From Proteus hauseri ATCC 700826 (GTDB taxonomy: Bacteria; Pseudomonadota; Gammaproteobacteria; Enterobacterales; Enterobacteriaceae), in NCBI RefSeq assembly GCF_001654965.1, contig NZ_LXEV01000007.1, positions 1-64,000 on the forward strand: a stretch of 64,000 nucleotides of DNA, in the 5' to 3' direction. A model generated the notes under the pieces. The model made no database searches. It saw only the letters and a list, made by a program, of their open reading frames with translations, and had not been told where the DNA came from. Below, piece after piece: positions 8,926 through 23,422 of this stretch. The stretch's first letter is position 1; the number at the start of each line of letters is the position of its first letter. The position numbers and the translations under genes were made by a program.

Positions 8926-10566
8926 TTATTTTTTGTCTCTGCTGTGTAAGCCACGTTTTTCCAGACCGCGGTAAATTAACTGCTGCTGGATAATGGTCAC
9001 TAAGTTACTGACGATATAGTACAGAACCAGACCTGATGGGAACCACAGGAAGAATACGGTAAACACAACCGGCATAAAGGTCATGATTTTTTGTTGCATC
9101 GGATCAGTCACTGCTGTTGGAGACAGTTTCTGAATGATGAACATCGTTACACCCATTAATAATGGCAGGATGTAGTACGGGTCTTGTGCAGATAAGTCTT
9201 GGATCCAACCAATAAACGGTGCATGACGTAATTCAACGGAGCCCATCAGCATGTAATACAATGCAAGGAAAATTGGCATCTGGATAATCAATGGTAAACA
9301 ACCACCCAGAGGATTCACTTTCTCTTGTTTGTATAACGCCATCATTTCTTGGCTCATACGTTGTTTGTCGTCACCGATACGTTCACGCAGAGCAGCCATT
9401 TTTGGTTGCAGTAAACGCATTTTCGCCATGGAGGTGTACTGCGCTTTAGTCAGCGGGTACATGATACCACGAACGATAAAGGTGATCATGATGATGGAGA
9501 AACCCCAGTTACCGATAAAGCTGTGAAGGAACTTCAACAGTTTAAACAGTGGCTGAGAGATAAACCATAACCAACCGTAGTCTACAGATAAGTCTAAATG
9601 TGGCGCAATAGCCGACATTTCAGACTGAATTTCTGGACCAACCCATAATGTAGAGGTGATATCAGCGGTGCTATTAGGTGCAATAGTCACTGGTGCTGAT
9701 TTATAACCAATAAGAGCAATGGATTTGTTTTCCAGAGTAATAGAATAGAAGCTGTTATTCTGACTTTCTTTGGATGGTACCCATGCTGTTGCGAAGTATT
9801 GTTGTAACATCGCAACCCAACCATTATTTGTTGTCAGAGATAAGTTTTTATCTTCAATATCACCAAAGCTATATTTTTTATAGTTGGTTTCATCAGATGA
9901 ATACGCCGCACCACGATAAGTATGCAGAGCAAAGTTGCTGCTGCCAGTATCACGGCTTTCAGGTAACTTAACAGACTGTTTTAACTGACCATAGAAATTC
10001 ATTGTCAGTGTTTTATCTGTTGTATTCTCAATGGTGTAATCAATCCCGATGTCATACTGACCTTTTTTCAGAATAAAGGTTTTGACGAATTTAACGCCAT
10101 CTTCATTCACATAAGTCATTGGAACACGCAATTCATCTTGGTTTGCATCAAGAACGAATTGTGCTTTGTCAGTGCTATAGACAGGGCGAGATTTCTGATC
10201 TGGACCATCTGGGCCGATTAAGCCACTTTGAGCCTGATACAGGAATTGAGGTGTAGTTTCCAGTAAACGGAAAGGTGTATCGGAATTAAGCTCGGCTGGA
10301 TAGGCTAACAAATCAGCCTCATCGATAGTACCGCCCTGTGTATTGATGCGCAGATCAAGTACATCAGTTTTTACGGTAATCAATTTTGCCTGCTCACTGC
10401 TGTTACCAGTCACAGCAAGACTATCACTGCTTGGCATGTCCGCTTGTTGCGAGACCTGAGTAGTAGTGGTGGTGTTTTGTGATACTTTATCACCCTCCCA
10501 CTGCTGCCAGATCAGGAAAGAAACGAACAGCAAAGCGATGAATAGAAGATTGCGTTGCGAATCCAT
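8926..10566 (-). CDS. yidC: Membrane protein insertase YidC
   Basis: Inner-membrane insertase that folds and inserts membrane proteins, alone or with SecYEG. The 546 residues start with an uncleaved signal-anchor (about residues 5-22), followed by a large periplasmic beta domain (about 60-330) and then the conserved five-segment core beginning at [20 protein letters not shown]. The conserved basic residue of the hydrophilic groove lies in [19 protein letters not shown]. The C-terminus is Lys/Arg rich ([15 protein letters not shown]), as in Gram-negative YidC. It starts two bases after the yidD stop, and order with yidD and rnpA is the universal one. Confidence 0.97.
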   Translation of the reverse strand: MDSQRNLLFIALLFVSFLIWQQWEGDKVSQNTTTTTQVSQQADMPSSDSLAVTGNSSEQAKLITVKTDVLDLRINTQGGTIDEADLLAYPAELNSDTPFRLLETTPQFLYQAQSGLIGPDGPDQKSRPVYSTDKAQFVLDANQDELRVPMTYVNEDGVKFVKTFILKKGQYDIGIDYTIENTTDKTLTMNFYGQLKQSVKLPESRDTGSSNFALHTYRGAAYSSDETNYKKYSFGDIEDKNLSLTTNNGWVAMLQQYFATAWVPSKESQNNSFYSITLENKSIALIGYKSAPVTIAPNSTADITSTLWVGPEIQSEMSAIAPHLDLSVDYGWLWFISQPLFKLLKFLHSFIGNWGFSIIMITFIVRGIMYPLTKAQYTSMAKMRLLQPKMAALRERIGDDKQRMSQEMMALYKQEKVNPLGGCLPLIIQMPIFLALYYMLMGSVELRHAPFIGWIQDLSAQDPYYILPLLMGVTMFIIQKLSPTAVTDPMQQKIMTFMPVVFTVFFLWFPSGLVLYYIVSNLVTIIQQQLIYRGLEKRGLHSRDKK

Positions 10567-10568
10567 CG

Positions 10569-10829
10569 TTAATTTTCTCTGTTATCGTCGTTTTTTCTAG
10601 GTGGGACAGGATCATCACCACCTTCGTGTAAAGGGTGGCATTTTAATATGCGTTTCACTGTTAACCAACTACCTTTTATCATTCCAAACCTGCGCAATGC
10701 CTCAATTCCGTAATGAGAGCACGTAGGATTAAAACGACAACGGGGCCCTAACAGAGGACTAATCCCCAGTTGATAGGCCCTAATCAGCAAGATCAGGATT
10801 TTTGAGCCAAGCGACAATGACGACGCCAT
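10569..10829 (-). CDS. yidD: Membrane protein insertion efficiency factor YidD
   Basis: Small membrane-associated protein that assists YidC-dependent insertion. The 86 residues contain the family signature: [19 protein letters not shown], then [15 protein letters not shown], with three conserved cysteines ([10 protein letters not shown] and KCHPLHEGG). Its start lies inside the end of rnpA (37 bases of overlap in a different frame), a feature also seen in E. coli. Confidence 0.95.
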   Translation of the reverse strand: MASSLSLGSKILILLIRAYQLGISPLLGPRCRFNPTCSHYGIEALRRFGMIKGSWLTVKRILKCHPLHEGGDDPVPPRKNDDNREN

Positions 10830-11152
10830 AATTTACCCAACACTTCCGTCAATTGATGGTTATCAAGTTCAGCAACCCCTTTTCTTACTAATAACACAAA
10901 ATCCATCGGCGGTAATTCATGCTGATGTAAACGGAAGTATTCACGGGCCAATCGTTTAATACGATTACGCTCATGAGCACGTTTTACGTTTTTCTTTGCG
11001 ATAGTTAGACCGATGCGGGGATGCCCCAGCTCATTCTGGCGACCCAAAATAGTAACTTCTGGTGAACTCGCGCGCTGTGGCTGCTGGAAAACAAAATTGA
11101 AATGCTTGGGAGTTAACAAACGTAACTCCCTTGGAAAAGCTAGCTTAACCAC
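10793..11152 (-). CDS. rnpA: Ribonuclease P protein component
   Basis: Protein subunit of RNase P, which with the M1 RNA trims the 5' leader of tRNA precursors. The 119 residues begin [18 protein letters not shown] and contain the RNR signature [17 protein letters not shown] (about 60-76). The length matches E. coli RnpA. The start codon is GTG at 11150-11152, the same choice as in E. coli from what I recall. It follows rpmH closely and overlaps yidD. Confidence 0.96.
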   Translation of the reverse strand: MVKLAFPRELRLLTPKHFNFVFQQPQRASSPEVTILGRQNELGHPRIGLTIAKKNVKRAHERNRIKRLAREYFRLHQHELPPMDFVLLVRKGVAELDNHQLTEVLGKLWRRHCRLAQKS

Positions 11153-11169
11153 GGAATGGTTAGCTTTTA

Positions 11170-12054
<885 letters not shown>

Positions 12055-13455
12055 GTGTCACTTTCGCTTTGGCAGCATTGTCTTGCCCGCTTGCAGGATG
12101 AGTTACCTGCCACTGAATTTAGTATGTGGATACGTCCCCTGCAGGCAGAACTGAGCGATAACACGCTGGCACTGTATGCACCTAATCGTTTTGTGTTAGA
12201 TTGGGTGAGAGAAAAATACATTAATAATATTAATGCATTGTTGGTGGATTTTTGTGGTTCTGAAGTCCCTTCTTTACGTTTTGAGGTAGGTAACAAGCCT
12301 ATGTCAACACGTGCTACTGAGAGTGTTCCAAGAACAGTTACACATACTGCGGTGAATCCTACACCGATAAATAGTCAGCCTATTCGACCGAGTTGGGATA
12401 ATCATCATGCTTCTCAGTTACCCGAGCTTAGTTATCGTTCAAACGTCAATCCGAAACATAAATTCGACAACTTTGTTGAAGGTAAATCAAACCAGCTCGC
12501 AAGAGCGGCAGCAAGACAAGTCGCAGATAACCCAGGTGGTGCTTATAACCCGCTATTTCTTTATGGGGGCACAGGGCTTGGTAAAACGCACTTATTACAT
12601 GCCGTGGGTAATAGCATTATGGAACGTAAAGCAAATGCAAAAGTGGTTTATATGCATTCTGAACGTTTCGTTCAAGATATGGTAAAAGCGTTACAAAATA
12701 ATGCCATAGAAGATTTTAAACGCTATTATCGCTCTGTGGATGCTTTGCTAATTGATGATATTCAATTTTTTGCTAATAAAGAGCGTTCACAAGAAGAATT
12801 CTTTCATACCTTTAATGCGTTATTAGAAGGTAATCAGCAAATTATCTTAACTTCAGACCGTTATCCTAAAGAGATCAATGGTGTTGAAGATAGATTAAAA
12901 TCACGCTTTGGTTGGGGATTGACGGTTGCTATTGAGCCACCAGAACTTGAAACTCGAGTTGCGATTTTAATGAAAAAAGCGGATGAAAATCAGATTCAGT
13001 TACCAGATGAAGTGGCTTTCTTTATTGCAAAGCGACTTCGTTCTAACGTCCGTGAGCTTGAAGGTGCATTAAACCGAGTTATTGCTAACGCCAATTTTAC
13101 AGGTCGTGCTATTACGATAGATTTTGTGCGCGAAGCATTACGTGATTTACTCGCATTGCAGGAAAAATTGGTCACTATTGATAATATTCAAAAAACAGTC
13201 GCAGAATATTATAAAATTAAGGTGGCGGATTTACTGTCTAAGCGACGATCTCGCTCGGTTGCCCGTCCGAGGCAAATGGCAATGGCGCTGGCGAAGGAAT
13301 TAACAAACCACAGCTTGCCTGAAATCGGGGATGCCTTTGGTGGTCGTGATCATACAACGGTACTTCATGCATGCAGAAAAATAGAGCAACTGCGTGAAGA
13401 AAGTCACGATATCAAAGAAGATTTTTCTAACTTAATCAGAACATTATCATCCTAG
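12055..13455 (+). CDS. dnaA: Chromosomal replication initiator protein DnaA
   Basis: ATP-dependent initiator that binds DnaA boxes and melts oriC. The 466-residue protein has the N-terminal DnaB/DiaA-interaction domain beginning [19 protein letters not shown], a variable linker (about 82-130), an AAA+ domain with Walker A GGTGLGKT (171-178) and Walker [11 protein letters not shown], and the C-terminal DNA-binding domain with the signature [16 protein letters not shown]. The start codon is GTG, as in E. coli. It is followed after 4 bases by dnaN, in the usual order dnaA-dnaN-recF-gyrB. Confidence 0.98.
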   Translation: MSLSLWQHCLARLQDELPATEFSMWIRPLQAELSDNTLALYAPNRFVLDWVREKYINNINALLVDFCGSEVPSLRFEVGNKPMSTRATESVPRTVTHTAVNPTPINSQPIRPSWDNHHASQLPELSYRSNVNPKHKFDNFVEGKSNQLARAAARQVADNPGGAYNPLFLYGGTGLGKTHLLHAVGNSIMERKANAKVVYMHSERFVQDMVKALQNNAIEDFKRYYRSVDALLIDDIQFFANKERSQEEFFHTFNALLEGNQQIILTSDRYPKEINGVEDRLKSRFGWGLTVAIEPPELETRVAILMKKADENQIQLPDEVAFFIAKRLRSNVRELEGALNRVIANANFTGRAITIDFVREALRDLLALQEKLVTIDNIQKTVAEYYKIKVADLLSKRRSRSVARPRQMAMALAKELTNHSLPEIGDAFGGRDHTTVLHACRKIEQLREESHDIKEDFSNLIRTLSS

Positions 13456-13459
13456 CGCT

Positions 13460-14563
13460 ATGAAATTTATCATTGAACGTGAACAGCTGCTAAAGCCGCT
13501 ACAACAGGTCAGTGGCCCTTTAGGTGGTCGTCCGACTTTACCTATTTTAGGAAACTTGTTGCTCAAGGTAACTGAAAATACCTTATCGCTGACAGGTACT
13601 GATCTTGAAATGGAAATGATGGCCAGAGTGAATCTGAGCCAGTCTCATGAAATAGGTGCAACGACAGTACCTGCGCGTAAATTTTTCGATATTTGGCGCG
13701 GGTTGCCAGAAGGGGCTGAAATTAGTGTCGAATTAGACGGTGATCGCCTGTTAGTTCGCTCGGGGCGTAGTCGTTTCTCATTATCGACACTACCTGCATC
13801 TGATTTTCCTAACTTAGATGATTGGCAAAGTGAGGTTGAATTCACTTTACCTCAGGCAACATTAAAACGTTTAATTGAGTCCACTCAGTTTTCAATGGCG
13901 CATCAAGATGTGCGTTATTACCTCAATGGCATGTTGTTTGAAACAGAAAATTCAGAGTTACGTACAGTCGCAACAGATGGACACCGTTTAGCGGTGTGTT
14001 CGATGGATATCGGACAATCTTTACCGGGACACTCCGTTATTGTGCCACGTAAAGGTGTTATCGAATTAATGCGTTTACTTGATGGTGGTGGCGAAAGCTT
14101 ATTACAACTACAAATCGGTAGTAATAACTTACGTGCACATGTTGGTGATTTTATCTTCACTTCAAAACTTGTTGATGGCCGCTTCCCTGACTATCGCCGA
14201 GTATTACCAAAAAATCCGAATAAAACAGTTACTGCGGGTTGTGATATTCTAAAACAAGCGTTTTCTCGTGCGGCTATTTTATCCAATGAAAAATTCCGTG
14301 GTGTGCGTATTAACCTCACTAATGGTCAATTAAAGATAACTGCAAATAATCCTGAACAAGAAGAAGCTGAAGAGATTGTTGATGTTCAGTATCAGGGCGA
14401 AGAGATGGAAATTGGCTTTAATGTTAGTTACCTTCTCGATGTGCTTAACACATTAAAATGTGAAGAAGTAAAACTGTTACTGACGGATGCAGTTTCAAGT
14501 GTTCAGGTAGAAAATGTGGCAAGTCCAGCGGCTGCTTATGTCGTTATGCCAATGCGTTTATAA
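13460..14563 (+). CDS. dnaN: DNA polymerase III beta subunit (sliding clamp)
   Basis: Ring-shaped clamp that tethers polymerase III to DNA and serves as a docking platform for MutS, Hda and other polymerases. The 367 residues start [20 protein letters not shown] and end in the clamp C-terminus [12 protein letters not shown], with three homologous domains of about 120 residues. The length is that of E. coli DnaN within a residue. It lies 4 bases after dnaA and 11 before recF, so is likely cotranscribed with both. Confidence 0.98.
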   Translation: MKFIIEREQLLKPLQQVSGPLGGRPTLPILGNLLLKVTENTLSLTGTDLEMEMMARVNLSQSHEIGATTVPARKFFDIWRGLPEGAEISVELDGDRLLVRSGRSRFSLSTLPASDFPNLDDWQSEVEFTLPQATLKRLIESTQFSMAHQDVRYYLNGMLFETENSELRTVATDGHRLAVCSMDIGQSLPGHSVIVPRKGVIELMRLLDGGGESLLQLQIGSNNLRAHVGDFIFTSKLVDGRFPDYRRVLPKNPNKTVTAGCDILKQAFSRAAILSNEKFRGVRINLTNGQLKITANNPEQEEAEEIVDVQYQGEEMEIGFNVSYLLDVLNTLKCEEVKLLLTDAVSSVQVENVASPAAAYVVMPMRL

Positions 14564-14574
14564 TCGTTACGAAA

Positions 14575-18098
<3,524 letters not shown>

Positions 18099-18120
18099 TT
18101 ACGTGTGATTTTGCAACGTA

Positions 18121-18159
18121 AAAAAAACCAGCTAATTTTAGTTATTAGCTGGTTTTTTT
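18121..18159. terminator. Bidirectional terminator between gyrB and asd
   Basis: AAAAAAACCAGCTAAT pairs with ATTAGCTGGTTTTTTT (within 18121-18159) around a short loop. A-run on one side and T-run on the other allow it to end both convergent transcripts. Confidence 0.9.
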
Positions 18160-18196
18160 ATGCTGATTGTTGACGCTTTTATTAATGGAAAAACCA

Positions 18197-19303
18197 TTAA
18201 CGTAATATATTCAGCATACGGCGTAAAGGTTCTGCTGCACCCCATAACAGTTGGTCACCCACTGTAAAGGCAGAAATAAACTCAGGTCCCATATTCAATT
18301 TACGAATACGACCTACAGGTGTGTTTAGCGTACCCGTTACTGCTGCAGGTGTTAGTTCACGGATAGTTAATTCACGATCATTTGGAATGACTTTAACCCA
18401 ATCATTGTGCCCAGCTAAGAGTTGCTCAATTTCTGCAACGGGTAGGTCTTTTTTCAGCTTAAGGGTAAATGCTTGGCTATGACAACGTAGTGCACCAATA
18501 CGAACACAAAGGCCGTCAACAGGGATAATATTTGAGCCTGTATTTAGAATTTTATTGGTCTCGGCTTGTCCTTTCCACTCTTCGCGGCTTTGGCCATTTT
18601 CAAGTTGCTTGTCAATCCACGGGATCAAGCTACCCGCTAATGGAACACCAAATTGGTCTGTTGGCATTGAACCACTGCGAGTAAAGTTAGTTACTTTACG
18701 TTCGATATCTAAAATAGCCGATGCTGGGTTCTCTAACTCTTTAACCACTTGATTATGTAATGAACCCATTTGTGACAACAGTTCTCTCATATGACGAGCA
18801 CCTGCGCCAGAAGCCGCTTGGTAAGTCGATACACTTGCCCATTCCACTAAATCATTGGCAAAAAGACCACCTAATGACATCAACATTAGGCTAACAGTAC
18901 AGTTTCCACCAACAAAGGCCTTAATACCTTTATTTAAGCTGTCTTGAATGTGTTTACCATTAACGGGGTCAAGAATAATTACCGCATCATCATTCATACG
19001 CAGTGCAGATGCAGCATCAATCCAGTAGCCCTGCCAACCTGCGTTACGCAGTTTTGGATAGATATCGTTGGTGTAATCGCCACCTTGACAGCTAATAATG
19101 ATATCGAGAGATGCTAAGGTATCAATATCATAAGCATCTTGTAGTGTGCTGCGGTGATTGCCATATGCAGGAGCCGCTTCACCAAGTTGAGATGTGGTGA
19201 AGAAAACAGGGTTTATCCCATCAAAATCACGCTCTTCAACCATTCTTTGCATTAAAACGGAGCCGACCATACCACGCCAGCCGACAAAACCAACATTTTT
19301 CAT
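18197..19303 (-). CDS. asd: Aspartate-semialdehyde dehydrogenase
   Basis: Reduces beta-aspartyl phosphate to aspartate semialdehyde, the branch point to lysine, diaminopimelate, methionine and threonine; it is thus needed for cell-wall synthesis. The 368 residues contain the NADP-binding start [20 protein letters not shown], the catalytic Cys in [19 protein letters not shown], and the substrate-binding ALRCHSQAF. The length is one residue longer than E. coli Asd. It stands alone, convergent with gyrB. I found no lysine riboswitch in the 470 bases upstream. Confidence 0.98.
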   Translation of the reverse strand: MKNVGFVGWRGMVGSVLMQRMVEERDFDGINPVFFTTSQLGEAAPAYGNHRSTLQDAYDIDTLASLDIIISCQGGDYTNDIYPKLRNAGWQGYWIDAASALRMNDDAVIILDPVNGKHIQDSLNKGIKAFVGGNCTVSLMLMSLGGLFANDLVEWASVSTYQAASGAGARHMRELLSQMGSLHNQVVKELENPASAILDIERKVTNFTRSGSMPTDQFGVPLAGSLIPWIDKQLENGQSREEWKGQAETNKILNTGSNIIPVDGLCVRIGALRCHSQAFTLKLKKDLPVAEIEQLLAGHNDWVKVIPNDRELTIRELTPAAVTGTLNTPVGRIRKLNMGPEFISAFTVGDQLLWGAAEPLRRMLNILR

Positions 19304-19777
19304 TGTAGTTACCCTGTCCTTGTCTGTAGGAATTAGAGAGAGACCTCACACTAACCTGACAAAATATAAGAGTTGGCGCAAGTGAATTTATTGATTATTA
19401 GCTAAAGAATTAGAAGTGTTTCTTATAGTCTGACTAGAGTTAACAAAAGAAAGTGACAGAACGAACAAACATCAATAAGTTGTTAAAAAGTGAATCAGAT
19501 TAAGATTAATCTTTTTAAGATCCTTTTTTTACTTCTTATATTTTTCTATGAATTAATGGTAAATAAAAAATAGCGAATACACTTGGGTAAAAAGTGTGAA
19601 ATGTAAAATAGTGTAATATATAAGAAAAATGTATTTACTTGTTACTCCCTCTGCACCTTATACTGAAGGCCTGTCATTAAACAGATGACGTAATTTCATA
19701 AATAAAAAATAACGATGAATGTTTTTCATTTAATCTGATTTTTATTTTACCTTTATAAAAGGCTTCTGGAGGCGAAA
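19304..19777. other. Intergenic region between asd and the methyltransferase gene
   Basis: About 470 bases holding the divergent promoters of both genes. The only clear features are a perfect 12-base palindrome AAGATTAATCTT at 19502-19513 and a strong ribosome-binding site GGAGG at 19768-19772 before the methyltransferase. Nothing coding was seen. Confidence 0.5.
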
Positions 19778-20341
19778 ATGGATATCTCAACATTTATTCC
19801 ATTATCTACCTATTACTCGTATTTAAAACGGTTTGTTATTTCACCGACAACAATGGGTACTATTGCGCCTTCATCTCGTTGGTTATGTTATGAAATGTTG
19901 GATAAGCTCAATTGGGATCGTGATATTCAAGTGGCAGAACTAGGAGCAGGAACGGGAGTTATTACGCAACAGATTTTAAAAAGAATGTCTGTGAAGTCCT
20001 CTCTTGATGTCTTTGAAATAGAACCGAGTTTTACAACAGAATTGCGTAAAATTAATGATGAACGATTAACGATTTACACGACGTCAGCTGAGTCGCTAGA
20101 TAGTCATTATAATATGATTATTTCTGGGCTCCCTTTTTTATCTATTCCTAAAAAAACAGGCTTAAAAATTTTAAAACGTGTCCATCAAGAATTATTAAAA
20201 AGCCAAGGCTGTTTTGTTCTTTTTCAATATACGACACGTTATGAAAAAATATTATCTCGCTATTTTCATTTAGAAAAAAGGCGTGTGATGTTAAATGTTC
20301 CTCCTGCGTGGGTTTATTATTGCACGCCAAAAATAAAATAA
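19778..20341 (+). CDS. Class I SAM-dependent methyltransferase, phospholipid methyltransferase-like
   Basis: Small cytoplasmic enzyme with the Rossmann fold of class I methyltransferases. Motif I is VAELGAGTGVITQQIL (about 52-67), the acidic end of strand 2 is DVFEIEPSF, and the catalytic-loop region reads MIISGLPFLSIP. The order resembles the phosphatidylethanolamine N-methyltransferase/rRNA adenine dimethylase-like group, whose members start with a segment such as FVISPTTMGTIAPSSRWLC (about 19-37) before motif I. The length, 187 residues, suits that group. The ribosome-binding site GGAGG is 5 bases upstream of the ATG. The substrate is unknown; a lipid head group is the best guess by family shape. 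It is a single gene, convergent with the next. Confidence 0.7.
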   Translation: MDISTFIPLSTYYSYLKRFVISPTTMGTIAPSSRWLCYEMLDKLNWDRDIQVAELGAGTGVITQQILKRMSVKSSLDVFEIEPSFTTELRKINDERLTIYTTSAESLDSHYNMIISGLPFLSIPKKTGLKILKRVHQELLKSQGCFVLFQYTTRYEKILSRYFHLEKRRVMLNVPPAWVYYCTPKIK

Positions 20342-20364
20342 TGTAATTATGGTATTTTTGTAGT

Positions 20365-20392
20365 GTTTTATTGTCTTTATTAATAATAAAAC
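20365..20392. terminator. Weak hairpin between two convergent genes
   Basis: GTTTTATT (20365-20372) pairs with AATAAAAC (20385-20392). The stem is AT-rich, so termination would be weak. Confidence 0.35.
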
Positions 20393-20406
20393 TAGTCGTT
20401 ATTTAT

Positions 20407-21879
20407 TTAAGATAACTGCTGTGCAAGAGCGATAATATTGCTTTCTATTTCAATAGGATTATGTGCAGCATATCCTAATAGCACGCCCTGCTTTGAGTAT
20501 GATTGAATACAATAACGAGATAACGGTTGCATCGCTAACCCAATTTTTTTGCTACTTTTTATAATATATTCTTCTGTATATCCGGCTTGTAACCAGCAGA
20601 CAATATGGATGCCTGAGTCTGTTGGTTCTACTTTAAATACATGGGGGAGGTGGGTTTCAATTGCATTTTTGAGGGCTAAATAGCGTTCATAACAAGCTTT
20701 TCTAATACGGCGAACATGACGGGCATAATGTCCTTGTGAGATAAACAGCGCAAGCGTTGCTTGTTCTAAAAAACCAGAATGAGAGTCTGTATAATACTTT
20801 GCCACCTCAAAAGCCGATACTAGATGCGGTGGTACCACTAAAAAGCCCAAACGAAAGCCGGGATACATCATCTTTGAAAATGTTCCAGCATAAATAACAC
20901 GTTGATGCTTATCTAAGCCTTGTAGTGCTTGAATTGGTTTTGAGTGGTAACGAAATTCACTGTTATAGTCATCTTCAAAAACCCACACATTATTTTTTGA
21001 TGCCCATTCTAACAATGCAATGCGTCGAGTAAGAGAGAGCGTATTACCTAATGGAAATTGATGAGAGGGCGTGGTAAACACAAGTTTTGTATCAGGGTTT
21101 TGATCTATTCCTTGTTTGATATTCATGCCGTCAATATCAGATGCAATAGGGCATACTTTGGCACCATAAGAAGTAAAAATCCCTAATGCACTGTCATAGC
21201 CTGGGTCATCTAACCAAACTTTATCACCCTCTTTTAATAATACTCTTGCCGTGAGATTAATGGCTTGCTGTGTACCATTAACAATAATAATTTGATCTGA
21301 CTGACAATGAAGCCCGCGCGTTGATTGCACATATTGGCAAATCATCTCTCTTAATGGCAGATAACCCATTGGTGAGTTAAATGTTGCCAGCGCTTTTTTA
21401 GATTGCCGCCAAACTCGTCCTAATAATCTTCCCCAAAGTTCATGTGGAAAGAGATCAACACATCCCACACCAATATGAAACATGTGATTGTTATTAGTAT
21501 TAGGTTGTGAATTCGACCAATATTTTTGTGCTTTTTGGATATTAGTATTAAGAGCATCATTGGGTTCAGCGTTTGACGATAATGCATTTAAATTATCTGT
21601 TGCTCGGATTAATTCATCGGGGATCGTTGGGGCGACAAAAGTACCAGCACCATGACGCGTAACTAAATAACCTTCATCAATTAAACGTTCAAATCCAGTA
21701 ATCACTGAATTGCGTGAAATTGACATCATTTCAGCAAGTGTACGACTAGAAGGTAAGCGGCTGCCAGAGGTTAAGCGACCCTCTAAAATCGCTTTTCTAA
21801 TGGCTTGATAAACTTGTGAGCCAATAGGACCCGTTTCTAAAACAAGATTAGGAAAATAAGCTGTTTTTTTCTGTTTCAT
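20407..21879 (-). CDS. MocR/PdxR-type transcriptional regulator with aminotransferase domain
   Basis: Regulator that fuses an N-terminal GntR winged helix (about residues 12-80, with GSRLPSSRTLAEMMSISRNS) to a fold-type I aminotransferase-like domain that binds PLP. The PLP-lysine site is visible in YAGTFSKMMYPGFRLGFLV, and FEDDYNSEFRYHSKPI precedes it. Members of this family (GabR, PdxR, TauR) sense PLP or amino-donor ligands and usually regulate an adjacent divergent gene. Here the divergent neighbour is a GNAT acetyltransferase, and the 129-base gap holds direct repeats of GTACC. The length of 490 residues is normal. The ligand cannot be read from sequence. Confidence 0.88.
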   Translation of the reverse strand: MKQKKTAYFPNLVLETGPIGSQVYQAIRKAILEGRLTSGSRLPSSRTLAEMMSISRNSVITGFERLIDEGYLVTRHGAGTFVAPTIPDELIRATDNLNALSSNAEPNDALNTNIQKAQKYWSNSQPNTNNNHMFHIGVGCVDLFPHELWGRLLGRVWRQSKKALATFNSPMGYLPLREMICQYVQSTRGLHCQSDQIIIVNGTQQAINLTARVLLKEGDKVWLDDPGYDSALGIFTSYGAKVCPIASDIDGMNIKQGIDQNPDTKLVFTTPSHQFPLGNTLSLTRRIALLEWASKNNVWVFEDDYNSEFRYHSKPIQALQGLDKHQRVIYAGTFSKMMYPGFRLGFLVVPPHLVSAFEVAKYYTDSHSGFLEQATLALFISQGHYARHVRRIRKACYERYLALKNAIETHLPHVFKVEPTDSGIHIVCWLQAGYTEEYIIKSSKKIGLAMQPLSRYCIQSYSKQGVLLGYAAHNPIEIESNIIALAQQLS

Positions 21880-22008
21880 AAAAGTGGATCCTATAAAAAC
21901 ACAAAAAGTGTACCTTATTTAGATCCAAAATAAAACGTACCATAACAAGCATAAAGAGATTGATGAAATTTTATTTTATGTCGTTTTATAAGCATCGAGG
22001 GACGCTGA
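21880..22008. promoter_or_regulatory. Divergent promoter region with MocR-type direct repeats
   Basis: The gap between regulator and acetyltransferase contains GTACCTTA at 21910-21917 and GTACCATA at 21937-21944, 27 bases apart on the same strand, and a related GTGGATCCTA near 21884. MocR proteins such as GabR bind direct repeats of similar form (ATACCA-like). This is likely the operator for both genes. Confidence 0.5.
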
Positions 22009-22470
22009 GTGATAAATCAAACACCAATAACTGTGTCGATTAAATTTATCGAACAAGAACACTATACGCAATGGTTGCCGCATTGGTTGAGCTATCAAGC
22101 GTTTTATAACGTTGAGTTGTCAGAACAAACTACATTAAAAACATGGTCACGTTTTTTTGATGAAAAAGAGCCCGTGTATTGTGTCGTCGCACTAGAAGGT
22201 GAAAAAGTACTGGGTTTTGTTCATTATCTTTTTCATCGTTCAACATGGGCTGAAAATGATTTTTGCTATTTAGAAGATTTATTTGTTTCTCCTGATGCCC
22301 GTGGTCGACAGGTTGGGAAGCAGCTAATTGAATTTGTCAATCAACAAGCGAAGCAGCGTCACTGTGCTCGGTTATATTGGCATACACAAGAAACGAATTT
22401 ACGTGGACAACGTTTATATGACTGGGTTGCTGAAAAACCCGGTGTGATTGAATACCGTATGGCATTGTAA
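22009..22470 (+). CDS. GNAT-family N-acetyltransferase
   Basis: Acetyl-CoA-dependent acetyltransferase of about 153 residues. The acetyl-CoA pyrophosphate-binding signature is DLFVSPDARGRQVGKQLIEF (about 90-109, R/Q-x-x-G-x-G/A type), preceded by VLGFVHYLFHR and followed by LYWHTQETNLRGQRLYDWV. These are typical of GNATs that act on small amines or amino acids. The start is a GTG at 22009 with GAGG eight bases upstream. Divergence from the MocR-type gene suggests that the regulator controls it. The substrate is unknown. Confidence 0.85.
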   Translation: MINQTPITVSIKFIEQEHYTQWLPHWLSYQAFYNVELSEQTTLKTWSRFFDEKEPVYCVVALEGEKVLGFVHYLFHRSTWAENDFCYLEDLFVSPDARGRQVGKQLIEFVNQQAKQRHCARLYWHTQETNLRGQRLYDWVAEKPGVIEYRMAL

Positions 22471-22502
22471 GTTAAGTGCATAATGGATAGACAGGAATAA
22501 AA

Positions 22503-22538
22503 AAGAACCGAGATTGCGCGTTCATAATCTCGGTTCTT
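22503..22538 (-). terminator. Terminator for the leftward Sel1-repeat gene
   Basis: AAGAACCGAGATT (22503-22515) and AATCTCGGTTCTT (22526-22538) form a perfect 13-bp stem. Read leftward it is followed by a T-run, so it ends the transcript of the gene at 22588; it also stands behind the acetyltransferase gene. Confidence 0.85.
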
Positions 22539-22587
22539 AAATAGAGTTAGGGTTATTTATCGTATTAATATTTGGGTTAATTTTGAA

Positions 22588-23316
22588 TTATTGTTGGCAA
22601 TAAAACTCGTTGCCAACTTTTTTTGCCTCTTCACAGGCTTGTTGCATTAATTCTTCTGCTTTTTGTTTATTAGGCTCAATAATATGGTATTGGCCTGAGA
22701 ACATAAAAGAAGCCATTGCTTGAGCAAACCCAGCAAACGTCATTTCATTGGCTTTAGCAAACCACATATTCGCTTTTTTTGTGTCAACAGGCACATCACC
22801 TACGCCACTATAAATAACACCTAACCAAATAGGTGCATAAACAAGTGCCGGATCTTGAGTCGCAGCGACTTCTTCTAGCAATGAAATGGCTTTTTTATAA
22901 TCTGTTTTACCTGTAAGCGGGGCAATTAATGTCGTCGCTAAACTCACTTTTCCTCGGTTACTACCTTTGTTTGTTGAAACCGTCGCCAATTCCCTAGCCT
23001 CAACATAAAGGGTTTTAAAATAAGGATCAGCATTAAATAAGTAGAGGTCAGCCAGTAATGCATAAGCATCAGCATGATCTTTTTTTATCGCTTCTTTAGC
23101 CCACATTTGTGCATTAAGAAAATTTTGTTCCACTCCGGTTCCCATAAGATACATTTCAGCCAATTGATATTGAGCTTGTGGGTTATGGTTTAATGCTTCT
23201 TTACGTGTTTCTTCAAATTGAATTTTTTCTTGTTCTTCAAAATTAGCCTGTAAAGGAAATGAAAATAAAAGAGCGGTTAGACTGATAAAGGCCGAAATAT
23301 ATTTAATAAATGTCAT
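22588..23316 (-). CDS. Sel1-like repeat protein, exported
   Basis: Probable secreted or periplasmic protein of 242 residues. The N-terminus has a signal peptide (MTFIKYISAFISLTALLF..., cut near LQANF). Then come tetratricopeptide/Sel1-like helices: NPQAQYQLAEMYLMGTGVEQ (about 45-64), ALLADLYLFN, PIWLGVIYSGVGDVPVDTKK and a terminal degenerate unit. Sel1 repeats mediate protein-protein contact, but the partner cannot be read. The frame is open a further 68 codons upstream, but those overlap the divergent murQ start and contain no extra domain, so the ATG at 23316 is preferred. The ribosome-binding site is weak. The C-terminal Cys-Gln-Gln end is intact. It is a single gene with no clear operon partner. 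Confidence 0.75.
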   Translation of the reverse strand: MTFIKYISAFISLTALLFSFPLQANFEEQEKIQFEETRKEALNHNPQAQYQLAEMYLMGTGVEQNFLNAQMWAKEAIKKDHADAYALLADLYLFNADPYFKTLYVEARELATVSTNKGSNRGKVSLATTLIAPLTGKTDYKKAISLLEEVAATQDPALVYAPIWLGVIYSGVGDVPVDTKKANMWFAKANEMTFAGFAQAMASFMFSGQYHIIEPNKQKAEELMQQACEEAKKVGNEFYCQQ

Positions 23317-23422
23317 ATAGAGTACCGTTTGTAATGATTTTGCAAATTTTAACAAGAATAATGATATAACTTCAGTTAATTTATTCAGATTCAAAATAAA
23401 TAATAAAAATAGAGGTATAAAA

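Noticed and set aside
19304-19777. Lysine riboswitch upstream of asd
   Set aside because: I saw none of the conserved L-box segments in the leader.
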